Source of the DNA: BS750m-G57 sp964607575
Lineage (GTDB): Bacteria; Planctomycetota; Phycisphaerae; SM23-33
NCBI GenBank assembly: GCA_964607575.1
Contig: CAZSLS010000004.1
Location: 27,354 to 91,353 of the forward strand
Reading direction: 5' to 3'
DNA: 64,000 nucleotides
Numbering within the stretch: position 1 is the first letter of the stretch; the number at the start of each line of letters is the position of its first letter. The notes under the pieces were generated by a model. That model was not told the origin of the DNA. It worked only from the letters and a program-made list of their open reading frames with translations, and did not search any database. Positions 1 through 7,847 of the stretch are shown here, in pieces. The translations under genes were made by a program, and so were the position numbers.

Positions 1-1308
1 GATCACCTGATCCGCCGGCTCGTCAGACGTTTGTGGGATGACGAGGATACGATCGTACCGTCGGTCCAGCGGCTGTTCCTGATCGATGCGCTGCGGGCAA
101 TCAAGCCCGATGCGGGATCGATGGAATCCGACGGTGATGCTGCGATGCGGGCGTACCGTCTCGATCGCGCCCAGGTCTGCGCCGAGCGCTATCTGGACGC
201 CAACGGTCAAGCAGTCTCGCAAGAAGTTTCCCACACCGGCGTCGGTAAACTGTGGGCGGCGGCCTCGTCGGACCGGCGGATCGTGGCGGTTTTTACCGAT
301 TCGCTGGAAAACGTTTTCCGGGATACGTGCGATACCCTGCCGACGATTCACGGGGCGGGACTTGATATTCGTTACGATCCGACCGGCGAGGGAGACCCGC
401 GTGCATTCCTGTCGGAGTCCGTCGGAAAGCACATGCCCGGATGGCGGATATCCCTGTTCCTGCAAGAACCCGATCCGTTCCAGGCCGCCGCCAACAGGCA
501 GCGAACGATCTATTTCATCATCGCCGGAGTCGCGATCGCTCTGATCGTGGCGCTGGCCGGAGGCGTGGCGCGATACCTCGGGCGCCAGATGAAACTCACG
601 CGACTCAAGAACGATCTGATCGCCACCGTTTCGCACGAACTCAAAACGCCTCTGGCCTCGATCCGCGTCCTGATAGACACCCTGGTAGCCGGACGCCTCG
701 ACGACCAGGCCCAAGTCGACGAATACCTGCAACTCATCGCCAGGGAGAACCTCCGCCTCTCCCGCCTCATCGATAACTTCCTTACATTCTCGCGCATGGA
801 ACGCCGCAAATGTGCCTTTGACTTCGACGAAGTTCAGGTCGCCGACCTCATAGATGAAGCGATCGAATCGACCGGCGACCGGTTCACCGGCGAGCCCGGA
901 TGCCTCGAGGTCGACATCGACAGTGACCTGCCGGCCGTGCGCGGTGACAGCGACGCCCTGGTCACGGTGATCCTGAACCTGCTGGACAACGCCTGGAAGT
1001 ACTCCGGCGACGATCGAGAAATACGCCTCAAGGCCTTCGCGCGCGGGCGAAGGGTCTGCATCAAAATAATCGATAACGGTATAGGTATGTCGCCCAGGAC
1101 CGTCAGGCGGATATTTAACAGATTCTACCAGGCCGACCGAACGCTGAAGCGATCCGCCGGCGGATGCGGACTGGGCCTGAGCATCGTCAAATTCATTCTC
1201 GATGCGCACGGCGCCTCTATTGACGTTGTCAGCCGCCCCGGCGCAGGCAGCACTTTTATCGTTAAACTCCCCGCCCGGCCCCGGCTGGCAAGTGAGCAAC
1301 GGGACTGA
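1..1308 (+). CDS. Sensor histidine kinase, 5' end cut by the window edge
   Basis: Membrane-bound sensor kinase that would autophosphorylate a histidine and pass phosphate to the regulator encoded next. The frame is open from base 1; a TTG at 31 could start a 425-residue protein, but the missing upstream part probably holds the first membrane helix, so I treat the gene as truncated. From that TTG, about residues 1-155 are a non-cytoplasmic sensor region I do not recognise, 160-182 a hydrophobic helix, then the HisKA box (ATVSHELKTPLASIR) and an HATPase_c domain with N box (NLLDNAWKYSG), G1 box (IDNGIGMS) and G2 box (GCGLGLSIVK). The stop is 3 bases before the regulator's GTG, so the two are co-transcribed. 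The input signal cannot be read from the sequence. Kinase assignment is secure. Confidence 0.93.
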   Translation, partial: DHLIRRLVRRLWDDEDTIVPSVQRLFLIDALRAIKPDAGSMESDGDAAMRAYRLDRAQVCAERYLDANGQAVSQEVSHTGVGKLWAAASSDRRIVAVFTDSLENVFRDTCDTLPTIHGAGLDIRYDPTGEGDPRAFLSESVGKHMPGWRISLFLQEPDPFQAAANRQRTIYFIIAGVAIALIVALAGGVARYLGRQMKLTRLKNDLIATVSHELKTPLASIRVLIDTLVAGRLDDQAQVDEYLQLIARENLRLSRLIDNFLTFSRMERRKCAFDFDEVQVADLIDEAIESTGDRFTGEPGCLEVDIDSDLPAVRGDSDALVTVILNLLDNAWKYSGDDREIRLKAFARGRRVCIKIIDNGIGMSPRTVRRIFNRFYQADRTLKRSAGGCGLGLSIVKFILDAHGASIDVVSRPGAGSTFIVKLPARPRLASEQRD

Positions 1309-1311
1309 CAC

Positions 1312-2007
1312 GTGAACGCGGAAACCGTATTGATTATCGAAGACGAGCCCGCTCTGCTGCGGGGCCTGAGCGACAACTTCAGGTTCGAAGGGTATACCGT
1401 CCGCACCGCTGACGACGGCGAGAAAGGCTTGTGCGCCGCGCTCGATTCGGGGCTCGACCTGATCATCCTGGACATAATGCTGCCGAAGATCAACGGATAC
1501 GAAATCTGCCGCCGCATCCGTGCAGAAGGCTTGGAGACGCCGATTATTATGCTGACAGCCAAGGGGCAGGAGTCAGATATCCTGCTGGGGCTGAATCTCG
1601 GCGCCGACGACTACGTCACCAAACCGTTCAGCATCAAGGAACTCCTCGCTCGGGCAAACGCCTTCCTGCGCCGCCGGCGCACCGCGACGCCGGATGTCTA
1701 CAGTTTCGGAGATTGTGCCCTCGACATGTCAGCCGACCGGTTGGTCCGCGGCGGGGCGGAAGTTCCGCTGACGCCCAAGGAATCCGGTCTGCTGAAATTC
1801 ATGCTATCGCAGGCCGGACGAGCCCTCACCCGCGACGAGATACTCCGGCGCGTCTGGGGATACGACGTGTTCGTGACCGCCAGGAGCATCGACCGCTGCG
1901 TAAACACGCTCCGCAAAAAGATCGAACCGGACCCCGCCCGCCCGACGTTCATAAAAACCATCCGAGAAATCGGCTACCGATTCGAAATACCAGAAGATCA
2001 GGACTGA
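1312..2007 (+). CDS. OmpR/PhoB-family response regulator
   Basis: DNA-binding response regulator of 231 residues, partner of the kinase just upstream. The receiver domain (about 5-118) has the acidic pair (IIEDEP), the phosphoacceptor aspartate D54 (IILDIMLP), the switch threonine (MLTAKGQ) and the conserved lysine (YVTKPFS). A winged-helix Trans_reg_C domain follows (about 130-228) with the usual recognition-helix region (ARSIDRCVNTLRKKI) and the terminal hairpin (IREIGYRFE). The GTG start at 1312 gives a full-length family member and sits three bases after the kinase stop. No binding site for it is evident nearby, so its regulon is unknown. Confidence 0.95.
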   Translation: MNAETVLIIEDEPALLRGLSDNFRFEGYTVRTADDGEKGLCAALDSGLDLIILDIMLPKINGYEICRRIRAEGLETPIIMLTAKGQESDILLGLNLGADDYVTKPFSIKELLARANAFLRRRRTATPDVYSFGDCALDMSADRLVRGGAEVPLTPKESGLLKFMLSQAGRALTRDEILRRVWGYDVFVTARSIDRCVNTLRKKIEPDPARPTFIKTIREIGYRFEIPEDQD

Positions 2008-2026
2008 GAGAACCTCAAAGGGCCTT

Positions 2027-2350
2027 ATGAATTCAAAATCGAGACCTGAGTGGATCAAGTGGGTAAGGCGTGCATTCTTGTTGATTGTAGTGATAGTCAT
2101 CATTGCGTCGAAACGCTTTGACCTGCAGGACAGGGCGGTGTTCCTTTCATATGCCTCCGGCTGTTTCATTGCTGTGGCGGTTCTCGTTAGCGTGGTGACC
2201 ATAGTCGTGTTTTCGTTGGCTGTTGTGCGGGAGTGGCGGATGCCTTCAGGTCGCAGAGTCTTCTGGCGGCGTCTGCTCTTAATCCTGGCGCTAATTGCGA
2301 TAAATATCTGGGGAGTGTGGTTAATGCTGCGTTGCTTTAGGCTCATCTGA
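2027..2350 (+). CDS. Small hypothetical membrane protein
   Basis: A 107-residue protein I do not recognise. It has three hydrophobic stretches, at about residues 13-27, 40-70 and 83-103, separated by short basic segments, so it is probably an inner-membrane protein with three helices. It starts 19 bases after the response-regulator stop and on the same strand, so it may be the third gene of the two-component operon, for example an accessory or target protein. No catalytic or binding motif is visible. The ATG at 2027 is the only reasonable start, although the upstream ribosome-binding site is weak. Confidence 0.6.
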   Translation: MNSKSRPEWIKWVRRAFLLIVVIVIIASKRFDLQDRAVFLSYASGCFIAVAVLVSVVTIVVFSLAVVREWRMPSGRRVFWRRLLLILALIAINIWGVWLMLRCFRLI

Positions 2351-2602
2351 AACATGGGCGGATCGTGGGTTGCCAGCGAGCGCCGTCGCACGTGAGTTCA
2401 ATGGAGAAGGCATGGAATCCGCCCTTAAGTGGCGGGTAAAGGAGATTCACACTGACCTTGCGGGCGTCCGTAATGATCGCCTGAGGGGTCAGAACGTCTG
2501 GCAAGAAGAAAGGGGCGGCGAGTATCTAATATCCAGCAAGGAATTTCCGATGATCAAGTGAACGGCGATCCTTCGATCCCTTCGACAAAACTCTCTTCGA
2601 CT

Positions 2603-2654
2603 CGCTACGCGACTTCCTTGCCATTAACCGCGCCAGCGTGTAACTTTTTTTTTT
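2603..2654 (+). terminator. Possible intrinsic terminator after the two-component operon
   Basis: CGCT/CGCG at 2603-2611 pairs with CGCG/AGCG at 2629-2638, with small bulges and a 17-base loop. After six bases comes a run of ten T (2645-2654). The long loop and the gap before the T run make it a non-ideal but plausible terminator for transcripts from the left. Confidence 0.35.
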
Positions 2655-2805
2655 AGTGTTTTTACCGGCCGTAACTGATGCTCGCCATGGGGATAACGTT
2701 ACAAAAGGAGGGAATCAGGCCCCGAAAGCATCAGAAGTGAAGCATCTTGTCCTCGTAGAAGGTTTCAGAGATGATACAATAGTAATAGAGATGCAAAGGC
2801 CACGA

Positions 2806-2875
2806 CAGGTTCTAAGTGCTGGATTCTAGGTTCTAGGGTTAAACCTGACACCTAAAACCTAGACTCTAGAACCTG
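2806..2875. repeat. Imperfect inverted repeat built on GGTTCTA-like units
   Basis: Two abutting 35-base arms, 2806-2840 and 2841-2875, are imperfect reverse complements (about 24 of 35 positions, the outermost nine identical: CAGGTTCTA and TAGAACCTG). Each arm contains short reiterated units (TTCTAGG, CCTAAAACCTAG). The architecture resembles the two ends of the heptamer-repeat element at 60787-61375 but with no gene between them. It could be an empty or collapsed relative, or an unrelated palindrome. Confidence 0.5.
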
Positions 2876-3196
2876 CCCCTTACGCACACGCTGTAAACGC
2901 CGGTCGCTAGGACCGGCTACACGTATGCGACTCTACCAGACCCCGCCGGTGGGCGGACTGGTGTGGCAAGAAGCAAGAGTTTACAAGTGAATATGGGTTT
3001 TAGGGGCGGGTGGGCGATGTGCGCGCATTGCGGCCGCGGCGGGATTGAAACTGCCCCTTGTTTTCGCCTCCGCGCTCTGGGCGCCTGAAATTTAGATGCG
3101 ATTGCCCCGCAGAGCGGGGCTGACAGGCATCTTCTCTGACGTTACACTCTGGGGGATGGCGAATTGCTCTCATCCAACGAGTACGAGGTAAGACCA

Positions 3197-4681
3197 ATGT
3201 CCGAAACGACAATTCGAGTTGATGAGTTGATGGAGTCCAGCGGCGTGAAGTTCGGGACCAGTGGGGCTCGCGGGCTGGCTGTGGCGATGACTGATGAGGT
3301 TTGTTACGTTTATACGGCTGCTTTTTTGCAGCATCTGGCGGTCGAGGGCATGATCTTGCCGGGCAGCTCGGTGGCGATCGCCGGCGACTTGCGGTCTAGT
3401 ACGGATCGGATAATGGCCGCGGCGGGGCGGGCGGTTAGCGATATGGGTTACACGCCGATCAATACCGGCAAGTTGCCCTCGCCGGCGGTGGCGAGTTTCG
3501 GTATGGTCAAGGGTATCCCAACGGTGATGGTCACCGGTAGCCACATCCCCGACGATCGCAATGGTATCAAGTACAACCGCAGCGATGGCGAGATTATGAA
3601 AACCGACGAAGCGGGGATCAAAGCACAAGAGCTCACGTTCGGTTCGGACCTGTTCAATGACGATGGGATGTTGGCGGCGCCTTTCGAACTGCCGGCGATT
3701 TCGACAGAGGCTGCGGAGTTGTACGTCGGGCGGTACGTGGACTTCTTCGGGACCGACGCCCTGGCGGGCAGGTCGATCGGGGTGTACGGGCACTCGAGCG
3801 TGGGGCGGGAGTTGATCTGCGAGATATTCACCGGTCTGGGGGCCGATGTGACGAAGCTGGGCTTTTCCGATACGTTTATCGCGGTCGATACCGAAGCGAT
3901 CCGCCCGGAGGATGTCGAACTGGCCAGCCGGTGGGCGGGCGAGAACGACTTCCACGCGATAGTCTCCGCCGACGGGGATACCGATCGCCCGCTGATCAGC
4001 GACGAATCGGGCCAGTGGCTTCGCGGTGATGTGTTGGGGATTCTGTGTGCGTCGTATCTCGGCGCCGATGTGGTGGTCACGCCGGTGAGCTGCAATAGCG
4101 CAGTGGAGAAGTGCGGGCGGTTCGGGCGCGTGATTCGCACGCGTATCGGCTCGCCGTACGTCATCGCCGGGATGGTCGAAGCGTCGACCGCCGGTGGTCA
4201 GTGCGTGGTCGGGTACGAGGCCAACGGTGGATTCCTGACCAACTCGGACATTTCGCGCGACGGGAAGACTCTGATTGCGCTGCCCACGCGTGACGCGGTG
4301 CTGCCGATGGTGTGCATCATCCTGCTGTCGATCCGCGAGGGCAAAACGATATCTGAGCTGCTGGGCGATCTACCGCAGCGGTTCACCGCGTCCAACCGCC
4401 TGAAGGAGTTCCCGATCGCGACTTCGCAGGCGAAGCTGGCGGAGTTTACCGTCGGTGGGGCGGGAGCTTTTGAAGCCGCGTTTGGGCATTTGTGCGGGAC
4501 GGTCACGGACATCGACGATACCGACGGGCTCCGCGTGACGTTCGACAACGCCGAAGTGATCCACCTGCGACCCTCGGGCAACGCACCCGAATTCCGCTGC
4601 TACAACGAAACCGACACGCCCGAGCGGGCGGAGGAACTCAACGAAGCCTGCCTGGCGGCGATGGAAGCCTGGCGTAACTAA
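3197..4681 (+). CDS. Phosphomannomutase/phosphoglucomutase (alpha-D-phosphohexomutase family)
   Basis: Interconverts hexose 1- and 6-phosphates in the cytoplasm, feeding sugar-nucleotide and glycogen pathways. The 494-residue protein has all four hallmark segments of the superfamily: an active-site serine loop (VTGSHIPDDRNGIKY), the metal-binding loop (DGDTDRPL), the sugar-specificity loop (EANGGF) and the C-terminal phosphate-binding loop (RPSGNAPEFRCY). I chose ATG 3197 over a TTG at 3164 because GAGG lies at proper distance before it and the family N-terminus begins shortly after. Sugar preference (mannose, glucose or glucosamine) cannot be settled from the loops alone. A DUF1080 lipoprotein follows after 16 bases. 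Confidence 0.9.
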   Translation: MSETTIRVDELMESSGVKFGTSGARGLAVAMTDEVCYVYTAAFLQHLAVEGMILPGSSVAIAGDLRSSTDRIMAAAGRAVSDMGYTPINTGKLPSPAVASFGMVKGIPTVMVTGSHIPDDRNGIKYNRSDGEIMKTDEAGIKAQELTFGSDLFNDDGMLAAPFELPAISTEAAELYVGRYVDFFGTDALAGRSIGVYGHSSVGRELICEIFTGLGADVTKLGFSDTFIAVDTEAIRPEDVELASRWAGENDFHAIVSADGDTDRPLISDESGQWLRGDVLGILCASYLGADVVVTPVSCNSAVEKCGRFGRVIRTRIGSPYVIAGMVEASTAGGQCVVGYEANGGFLTNSDISRDGKTLIALPTRDAVLPMVCIILLSIREGKTISELLGDLPQRFTASNRLKEFPIATSQAKLAEFTVGGAGAFEAAFGHLCGTVTDIDDTDGLRVTFDNAEVIHLRPSGNAPEFRCYNETDTPERAEELNEACLAAMEAWRN

Positions 4682-4697
4682 CATTGGAGCAAGTACC

Positions 4698-5378
4698 ATG
4701 AAACGGACAACACTTACCACCGCCATCGTAATACTGGGCATGTCCCTGGGATGCGCCAAGCCGCCCAGCATTACCTCCCTGGCGGTCGGACAGGAGGTCG
4801 AACTCTTCAACGGGCGTGACCTGACCGGTTGGAACATTCTGACCAAGGAATACTTCGACATGCCGGGGAAGGTCAGCGTCAAAGACGGTGCGATGATACT
4901 GGGCTCTGGAAGCGAGCTCACCGGCGTGCAGTGGGGCGGTGAGATGCTCAGAACCGACTTCACCGTGTCGCTGGAGGCCAGGAGAGTCGACGGCTCGGAC
5001 TTCTTCTGCGGGTTGACATTTCCGGTTGGAAAAGGCTATGTGAGCCTGATTCTCGGCGGTTGGGGCGGGATGGTTGTGGGCCTGTCGAACGTAGACGACA
5101 TGGCTGCAAACGAAAACGCAACGACCCAGGCGATCGAGTTCGTCAAGAACAAGTGGTACTCCATAGAAGTCACCGTGAGCGAGGGGTATGTCCGCGTGTG
5201 GCTTGATGACGAGAAGATCATCGAGCAGGTTATCAAGGGCAAGCGGTTCGATATCTGGCCGCAGCAGGAACTGCTCCGCCCGTTGGGTGTCTCGACGTAT
5301 TGTACGGTCGGCGCCATCCGACGCTTCGCCGTCAAACGCCTTGTCCCGTCCGAGGTGAACTTGAAAGTCGACGAGTGA
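4698..5378 (+). CDS. DUF1080-type lipoprotein
   Basis: Exported lipoprotein of 226 residues with a signal peptide and lipobox (MSLGC, Cys about residue 19). The mature part starts with the pattern typical of DUF1080/3-keto-disaccharide hydrolase domains (ELFNGRDLTGWNI) and continues as a concanavalin-like beta sandwich (KWYSIEVTVSEGYVRVWLDD). Such domains are abundant in Planctomycetes and some act on keto-sugars or bind glycans; no catalytic residue can be assigned here. The ATG at 4698 is preceded by GGAG. It is probably co-transcribed with the phosphohexomutase, but a shared pathway is only an inference. Confidence 0.8.
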   Translation: MKRTTLTTAIVILGMSLGCAKPPSITSLAVGQEVELFNGRDLTGWNILTKEYFDMPGKVSVKDGAMILGSGSELTGVQWGGEMLRTDFTVSLEARRVDGSDFFCGLTFPVGKGYVSLILGGWGGMVVGLSNVDDMAANENATTQAIEFVKNKWYSIEVTVSEGYVRVWLDDEKIIEQVIKGKRFDIWPQQELLRPLGVSTYCTVGAIRRFAVKRLVPSEVNLKVDE

Positions 5379-5387
5379 GTCTCACGT

Positions 5388-5424
5388 AATAAAAACGCCG
5401 GCGGCAACCAGGTGGTCGCCGCCA
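5388..5424 (-). terminator. Rho-independent terminator of the basic repeat protein gene
   Basis: On the minus strand GGCGGC (5423-5418) pairs with GCCGCC (5405-5400), extended inward by ACC/GGT, and is followed by a T run (plus-strand A5391-A5395). It lies just beyond the stop of the minus-strand gene at 5451 and between two convergent genes. Confidence 0.75.
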
Positions 5425-5450
5425 GCTGGGGCATTCGTAAGTCTGAAGGA

Positions 5451-6728
5451 TCAGCGTCCGCAGTGTGGGCAGGTCTGCTGTCTGTGCTGGGGTCCGCCGC
5501 GTCCGAAGCTGGCCTGCGGTCCGCGCTGGTATCTACCGCGTCCGAAGCTGGCCTGCGGTCCGCGTTGGGGTCCACCGCGTCCGAAGCTGGCCTGCGGTCC
5601 GCGTTGGAATCCGCCGCGTCCGAAACTGGCTTGTGGTCCGCGCTGGAATCCGCCGCGTCCGAAGCTGGCCTGCGGTCCGCGCTGGAATCTGCCGCGTCCG
5701 AAGCGGGCTTGTGGTCCGCGCTGGAATCCGCTGCGTCCGAAGCTGGGTTGCGGTCTGCGGAAAGCCCCGCCTCTGGAAGCGCTACCGTGATGACTTCTGC
5801 TGCCATGGCTGGACTGGCTCCGGCGACGGCCATGCGATCCGTGTCTGGACCTGCTGCTGTGACCGCTGGACCTGCCGCGAGCCTGTGAGGATCCGGAGCT
5901 TCTATGCTGACTTATCCTATTGCGTATTGCTTCATGAATCCGCTTGATGAACTCTTCCCTGGACTTGGGGCTGGACTTGGATGCTTGCGCACCCTTTTTG
6001 TGCATTGCGGCGAATCGGCGTTTCATCTCTTCACTGGGTCCCCGCCCGGAGAAGCCACGATGCGGGCCACGGCCTTGGAAGCTGCGCTGTGATCCAGGGC
6101 TTTTATGCTGGCTCATCTTTTTGCGCATTCCTTCGTGCATCTTCTTGATGAACTCTTCTCTGGATTTGGGGCTGGACTTGGATGCTTCGGCACCCTTCTT
6201 GCGCATTTCGGCGAATCGGCGTTTCAGCTCTTCACTGGGACCTCGCCCGGAGAAGCCGCGCTGCGGTCCGCGCCCGAAGGACCCGCCTTGCGGTCTGCGA
6301 CCATGGAAACCGCGTTGCGAGCCGAAGCCCTTATTCTGGCCCATCCTTTTGCGCATTTCTTCGTGCATCTTCTTGATGAATTCTTGCCTGGACTTAGGGC
6401 TGGACTTGGATGCTTCGGCACCTTTCTTGCGCATTTCGGCGAATCGGCGTTTCATCTCTTCACTGGGTCCCCGTCCGGAGAAGCCGCGATGCGATCCGCG
6501 CCCGAAGAAGCCGCCTCGTGGCCCACGACCCTGGAAGCCGCGCTGCGGACCATGTCCCTGTGGCGCCTTGGCTTTGGATGCGTCTTTGTCTCGATCGCTG
6601 GTGTATTCAGATTTCTTGTCATCGTCACGCCCTCGGGGGCCGCGGCGCGAGTATTGCGCAAACGACCATGTTCCCGAAAAGGCGACCGTCAACACTGCAA
6701 CCAACAACATAATCCCGTACCGTTTCAT
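5451..6728 (-). CDS. Secreted, very basic Arg/Gly/Ser-rich repeat protein
   Basis: I do not recognise this 425-residue protein. It starts with a clear signal peptide (cleavage near SFAQ, about residue 25), so it is exported. The mature chain has three blocks. First, three diverged copies of a 70-80 residue unit joining an RGFSGRGPSEE-type Arg/Gly segment to a charged helix (KSSPKSREEFIKKMHE). Second, a Ser/Arg/His-rich stretch (about 275-325). Third, seven or eight copies of a 12-13 residue unit (FQRGPQASFGRGG). The last residues are CPHCGR, a lone Cys-X2-Cys knuckle. The strand choice rests on the signal peptide, a good AGGAG before ATG 6728 and a terminator after the stop; long plus-strand frames here are shadows of the repeats. 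The high charge suggests binding to acidic polymers. Confidence 0.75.
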   Translation of the reverse strand: MKRYGIMLLVAVLTVAFSGTWSFAQYSRRGPRGRDDDKKSEYTSDRDKDASKAKAPQGHGPQRGFQGRGPRGGFFGRGSHRGFSGRGPSEEMKRRFAEMRKKGAEASKSSPKSRQEFIKKMHEEMRKRMGQNKGFGSQRGFHGRRPQGGSFGRGPQRGFSGRGPSEELKRRFAEMRKKGAEASKSSPKSREEFIKKMHEGMRKKMSQHKSPGSQRSFQGRGPHRGFSGRGPSEEMKRRFAAMHKKGAQASKSSPKSREEFIKRIHEAIRNRISQHRSSGSSQARGRSSGHSSRSRHGSHGRRRSQSSHGSRSHHGSASRGGAFRRPQPSFGRSGFQRGPQARFGRGRFQRGPQASFGRGGFQRGPQASFGRGGFQRGPQASFGRGGPQRGPQASFGRGRYQRGPQASFGRGGPQHRQQTCPHCGR

Positions 6729-6859
6729 GACTTATCTCCTTTGCAACAAATAACACGAAGTAGGATTGTGAACCTGTAGTTTATGTGGACACCCGCCCGT
6801 ATCGGTAACGGGAAAACTGGATTAATCTGTATCGACTCATACAATTTTCCATTTTCCCC

Positions 6860-6888
6860 TTGGTTAGATCGGGATTCTGTGGTATCAT
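6860..6888 (+). promoter_or_regulatory. Sigma70-type promoter of the short PEP-CTERM gene
   Basis: TTGGTT (6860-6865), 17 bases, then TATCAT (6883-6888) with a TG one base upstream of the -10 box (extended -10). The 12 bases ATTCTGTGGTAT covering the -10 start are identical at 28601-28612 before the other PEP-CTERM gene, which supports a functional promoter. Confidence 0.6.
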
Positions 6889-6895
6889 GGTCGCA

Positions 6896-7015
6896 AGTAG
6901 GGTTCGCTTCGGATGGAGAGGCGGACCGCATATGATCCGGGCCTGAGCCGGCTCGAATTGAATTCGTCAAAGAGTCGCATCGAGAATGAGGGCATCGGCG
7001 TTTTCGCCCATGCGT
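6896..7015 (+). ncRNA. Candidate structured 5' leader (copy 1), shared with the giant PEP-CTERM gene
   Basis: Two hairpins can be drawn. Hairpin 1 pairs GGTTCGC (6902-6908) with GCGGACC (6921-6927). Hairpin 2 pairs GCAT/GGCG with CGCC/ATGC around TTTT (about 6992-7013). Both have counterparts in the same order at 28626-28685, with TTCGCTT at the same distance (29 bases) from the ATTCTGTGGTAT promoter block and with wobble or compensatory changes in the stems. It matches no riboswitch consensus I know. It may be a regulatory leader or mRNA-stability element for PEP-CTERM genes. Confidence 0.5.
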
Positions 7016-7093
7016 TTCCTTTCGTGATCAGGGTTTCAACTATCTGGTTTCGTGCCGGTTGACTGCCCTGGGACGTGGAAGAGGAGTCAGAGA

Positions 7094-7738
7094 ATGAAAA
7101 TGAGGATAATGACAATCCTGCTGCTGGTGTTTGTGTTGGCTGGGGCGGATCGGGTCCGGGCGGACTTGATCGTCAACGGCGACTTCAGTTCTGGTGGTAC
7201 GGGCTTCTCGACCACTTATACGTATACCAACACTTCCTCAGTGAACCTGACGGGCGCCCAAACGTATACGATAATCAACGATCCCCTCAATGCCCATGTC
7301 GCATTCAGCTCGTACGGCGATCACACCACGGGCGATGGTCCCATGATGGTCGTTAACGGCGCCGTCAACTCTGGTGTGACCGTGTGGTCCGAGACCGTCA
7401 GTGTCTCCCAAAACGTTGACTATACGTTCACGGCGTGGGTCTCTTCGTGTTATCCTCTTAACCCGGCCAATTTGAACTTCCTGATTAATAACGTGTCTAT
7501 CGGTACTATGAATGCCCCGCCTGTTACGGGGATATGGGATGACTTCGTCGGAATCTGGGATTCTGGTTCGGCCACAAGCGCCACGATCAAGATAGTAGAC
7601 CTCAGCACTGCAAACGACGGCAACGATTTCGCTCTCGACGACATTTCCTTCACGCCAGAGCCGGCTTCGTTGTTATTGGTCTGCGTAGCGACACCGTTCG
7701 TACTGAAGCGTCGTAAACTGACCAACGGTCGACGATAA
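7094..7738 (+). CDS. PEP-CTERM sorting domain protein, short
   Basis: Exported protein of 214 residues destined for exosortase processing. It has a signal peptide (hydrophobic core MTILLLVFVLAGADRVRA), a beta-rich mature region with alternating Thr/Ser/Asn that resembles a carbohydrate-binding sandwich (starting LIVNGDFSSGGTGF), and the tripartite C-terminal sorting signal: PEPAS, a hydrophobic helix, then KRRK. The ATG at 7094 is preferred over one at 7052 because GAGGAG lies 8 bases upstream and the signal peptide then begins correctly. The gene is monocistronic, with its own promoter and a strong terminator. Exosortase is not in this window. Confidence 0.85.
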   Translation: MKMRIMTILLLVFVLAGADRVRADLIVNGDFSSGGTGFSTTYTYTNTSSVNLTGAQTYTIINDPLNAHVAFSSYGDHTTGDGPMMVVNGAVNSGVTVWSETVSVSQNVDYTFTAWVSSCYPLNPANLNFLINNVSIGTMNAPPVTGIWDDFVGIWDSGSATSATIKIVDLSTANDGNDFALDDISFTPEPASLLLVCVATPFVLKRRKLTNGRR

Positions 7739-7766
7739 AAGCACCCTTCTCCGATTCAAAATGAAC

Positions 7767-7812
7767 AAGGGCGGGAACAGACCCGCAAGTTCTCTGTTCC
7801 CGCCCTTTGTTT
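7767..7812. terminator. Strong, probably bidirectional terminator
   Basis: A perfect 15-bp stem pairs AAGGGCGGGAACAGA (7767-7781) with TCTGTTCCCGCCCTT (7793-7807), followed by TGTTTGTC on the plus strand. It sits between the convergent PEP-CTERM and Gfo/Idh/MocA genes and can serve both. Confidence 0.8.
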
Positions 7813-7847
7813 GTCTGCGGCGCGTTACCGCGCCGCGGTGTTGTTTT

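Larger units (their letters stand above)
2351..3196. other. Intergenic region without a confident gene
   Basis: About 850 bases between the small membrane protein and the phosphohexomutase. It holds a possible terminator (2603-2654), an imperfect inverted repeat (2806-2875), a perfect 7-bp hairpin (GCCGGTC at 2899-2905 with GACCGGC at 2911-2917) and another 7-bp hairpin with a 3-base loop (GCCCCGC at 3104-3110, GCGGGGC at 3114-3120). The hairpins lack T tracts, so they look more like repeat-type palindromes than terminators. A 63-codon reading frame at 2370-2561 has no supporting features. Confidence 0.6.
6729..7093 (+). other. Intergenic leader of the short PEP-CTERM gene
   Basis: This 365-base gap separates a leftward gene from a rightward PEP-CTERM gene. 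It contains a sigma70-type promoter (6860-6888) and a transcribed leader of about 200 bases with two hairpins that recur before the second PEP-CTERM gene. No reading frame in it is convincing. Confidence 0.6.

Noticed and set aside
2370..2561. 63-codon frame with a TTG start
   Set aside because: No ribosome-binding site, no domain, and it lies just before a possible terminator in repeat-rich intergenic sequence.
3104..3120. Terminator at the GCCCCGC/GCGGGGC hairpin
   Set aside because: No T run on either side; it is better described as a palindrome in intergenic sequence.
5412..6779. Long plus-strand reading frames opposite the basic repeat protein
   Set aside because: They are by-products of the repeat codon bias (SAASEAGL-type translations) with no signal peptide or start site; the minus strand has a signal peptide, ribosome-binding site and terminator.
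6881..6895. Sigma54 (-24/-12) promoter before the short PEP-CTERM gene
   Set aside because: A GG-N10-GC match exists here, but it is not kept in the second conserved leader, whereas the sigma70 extended -10 box is.
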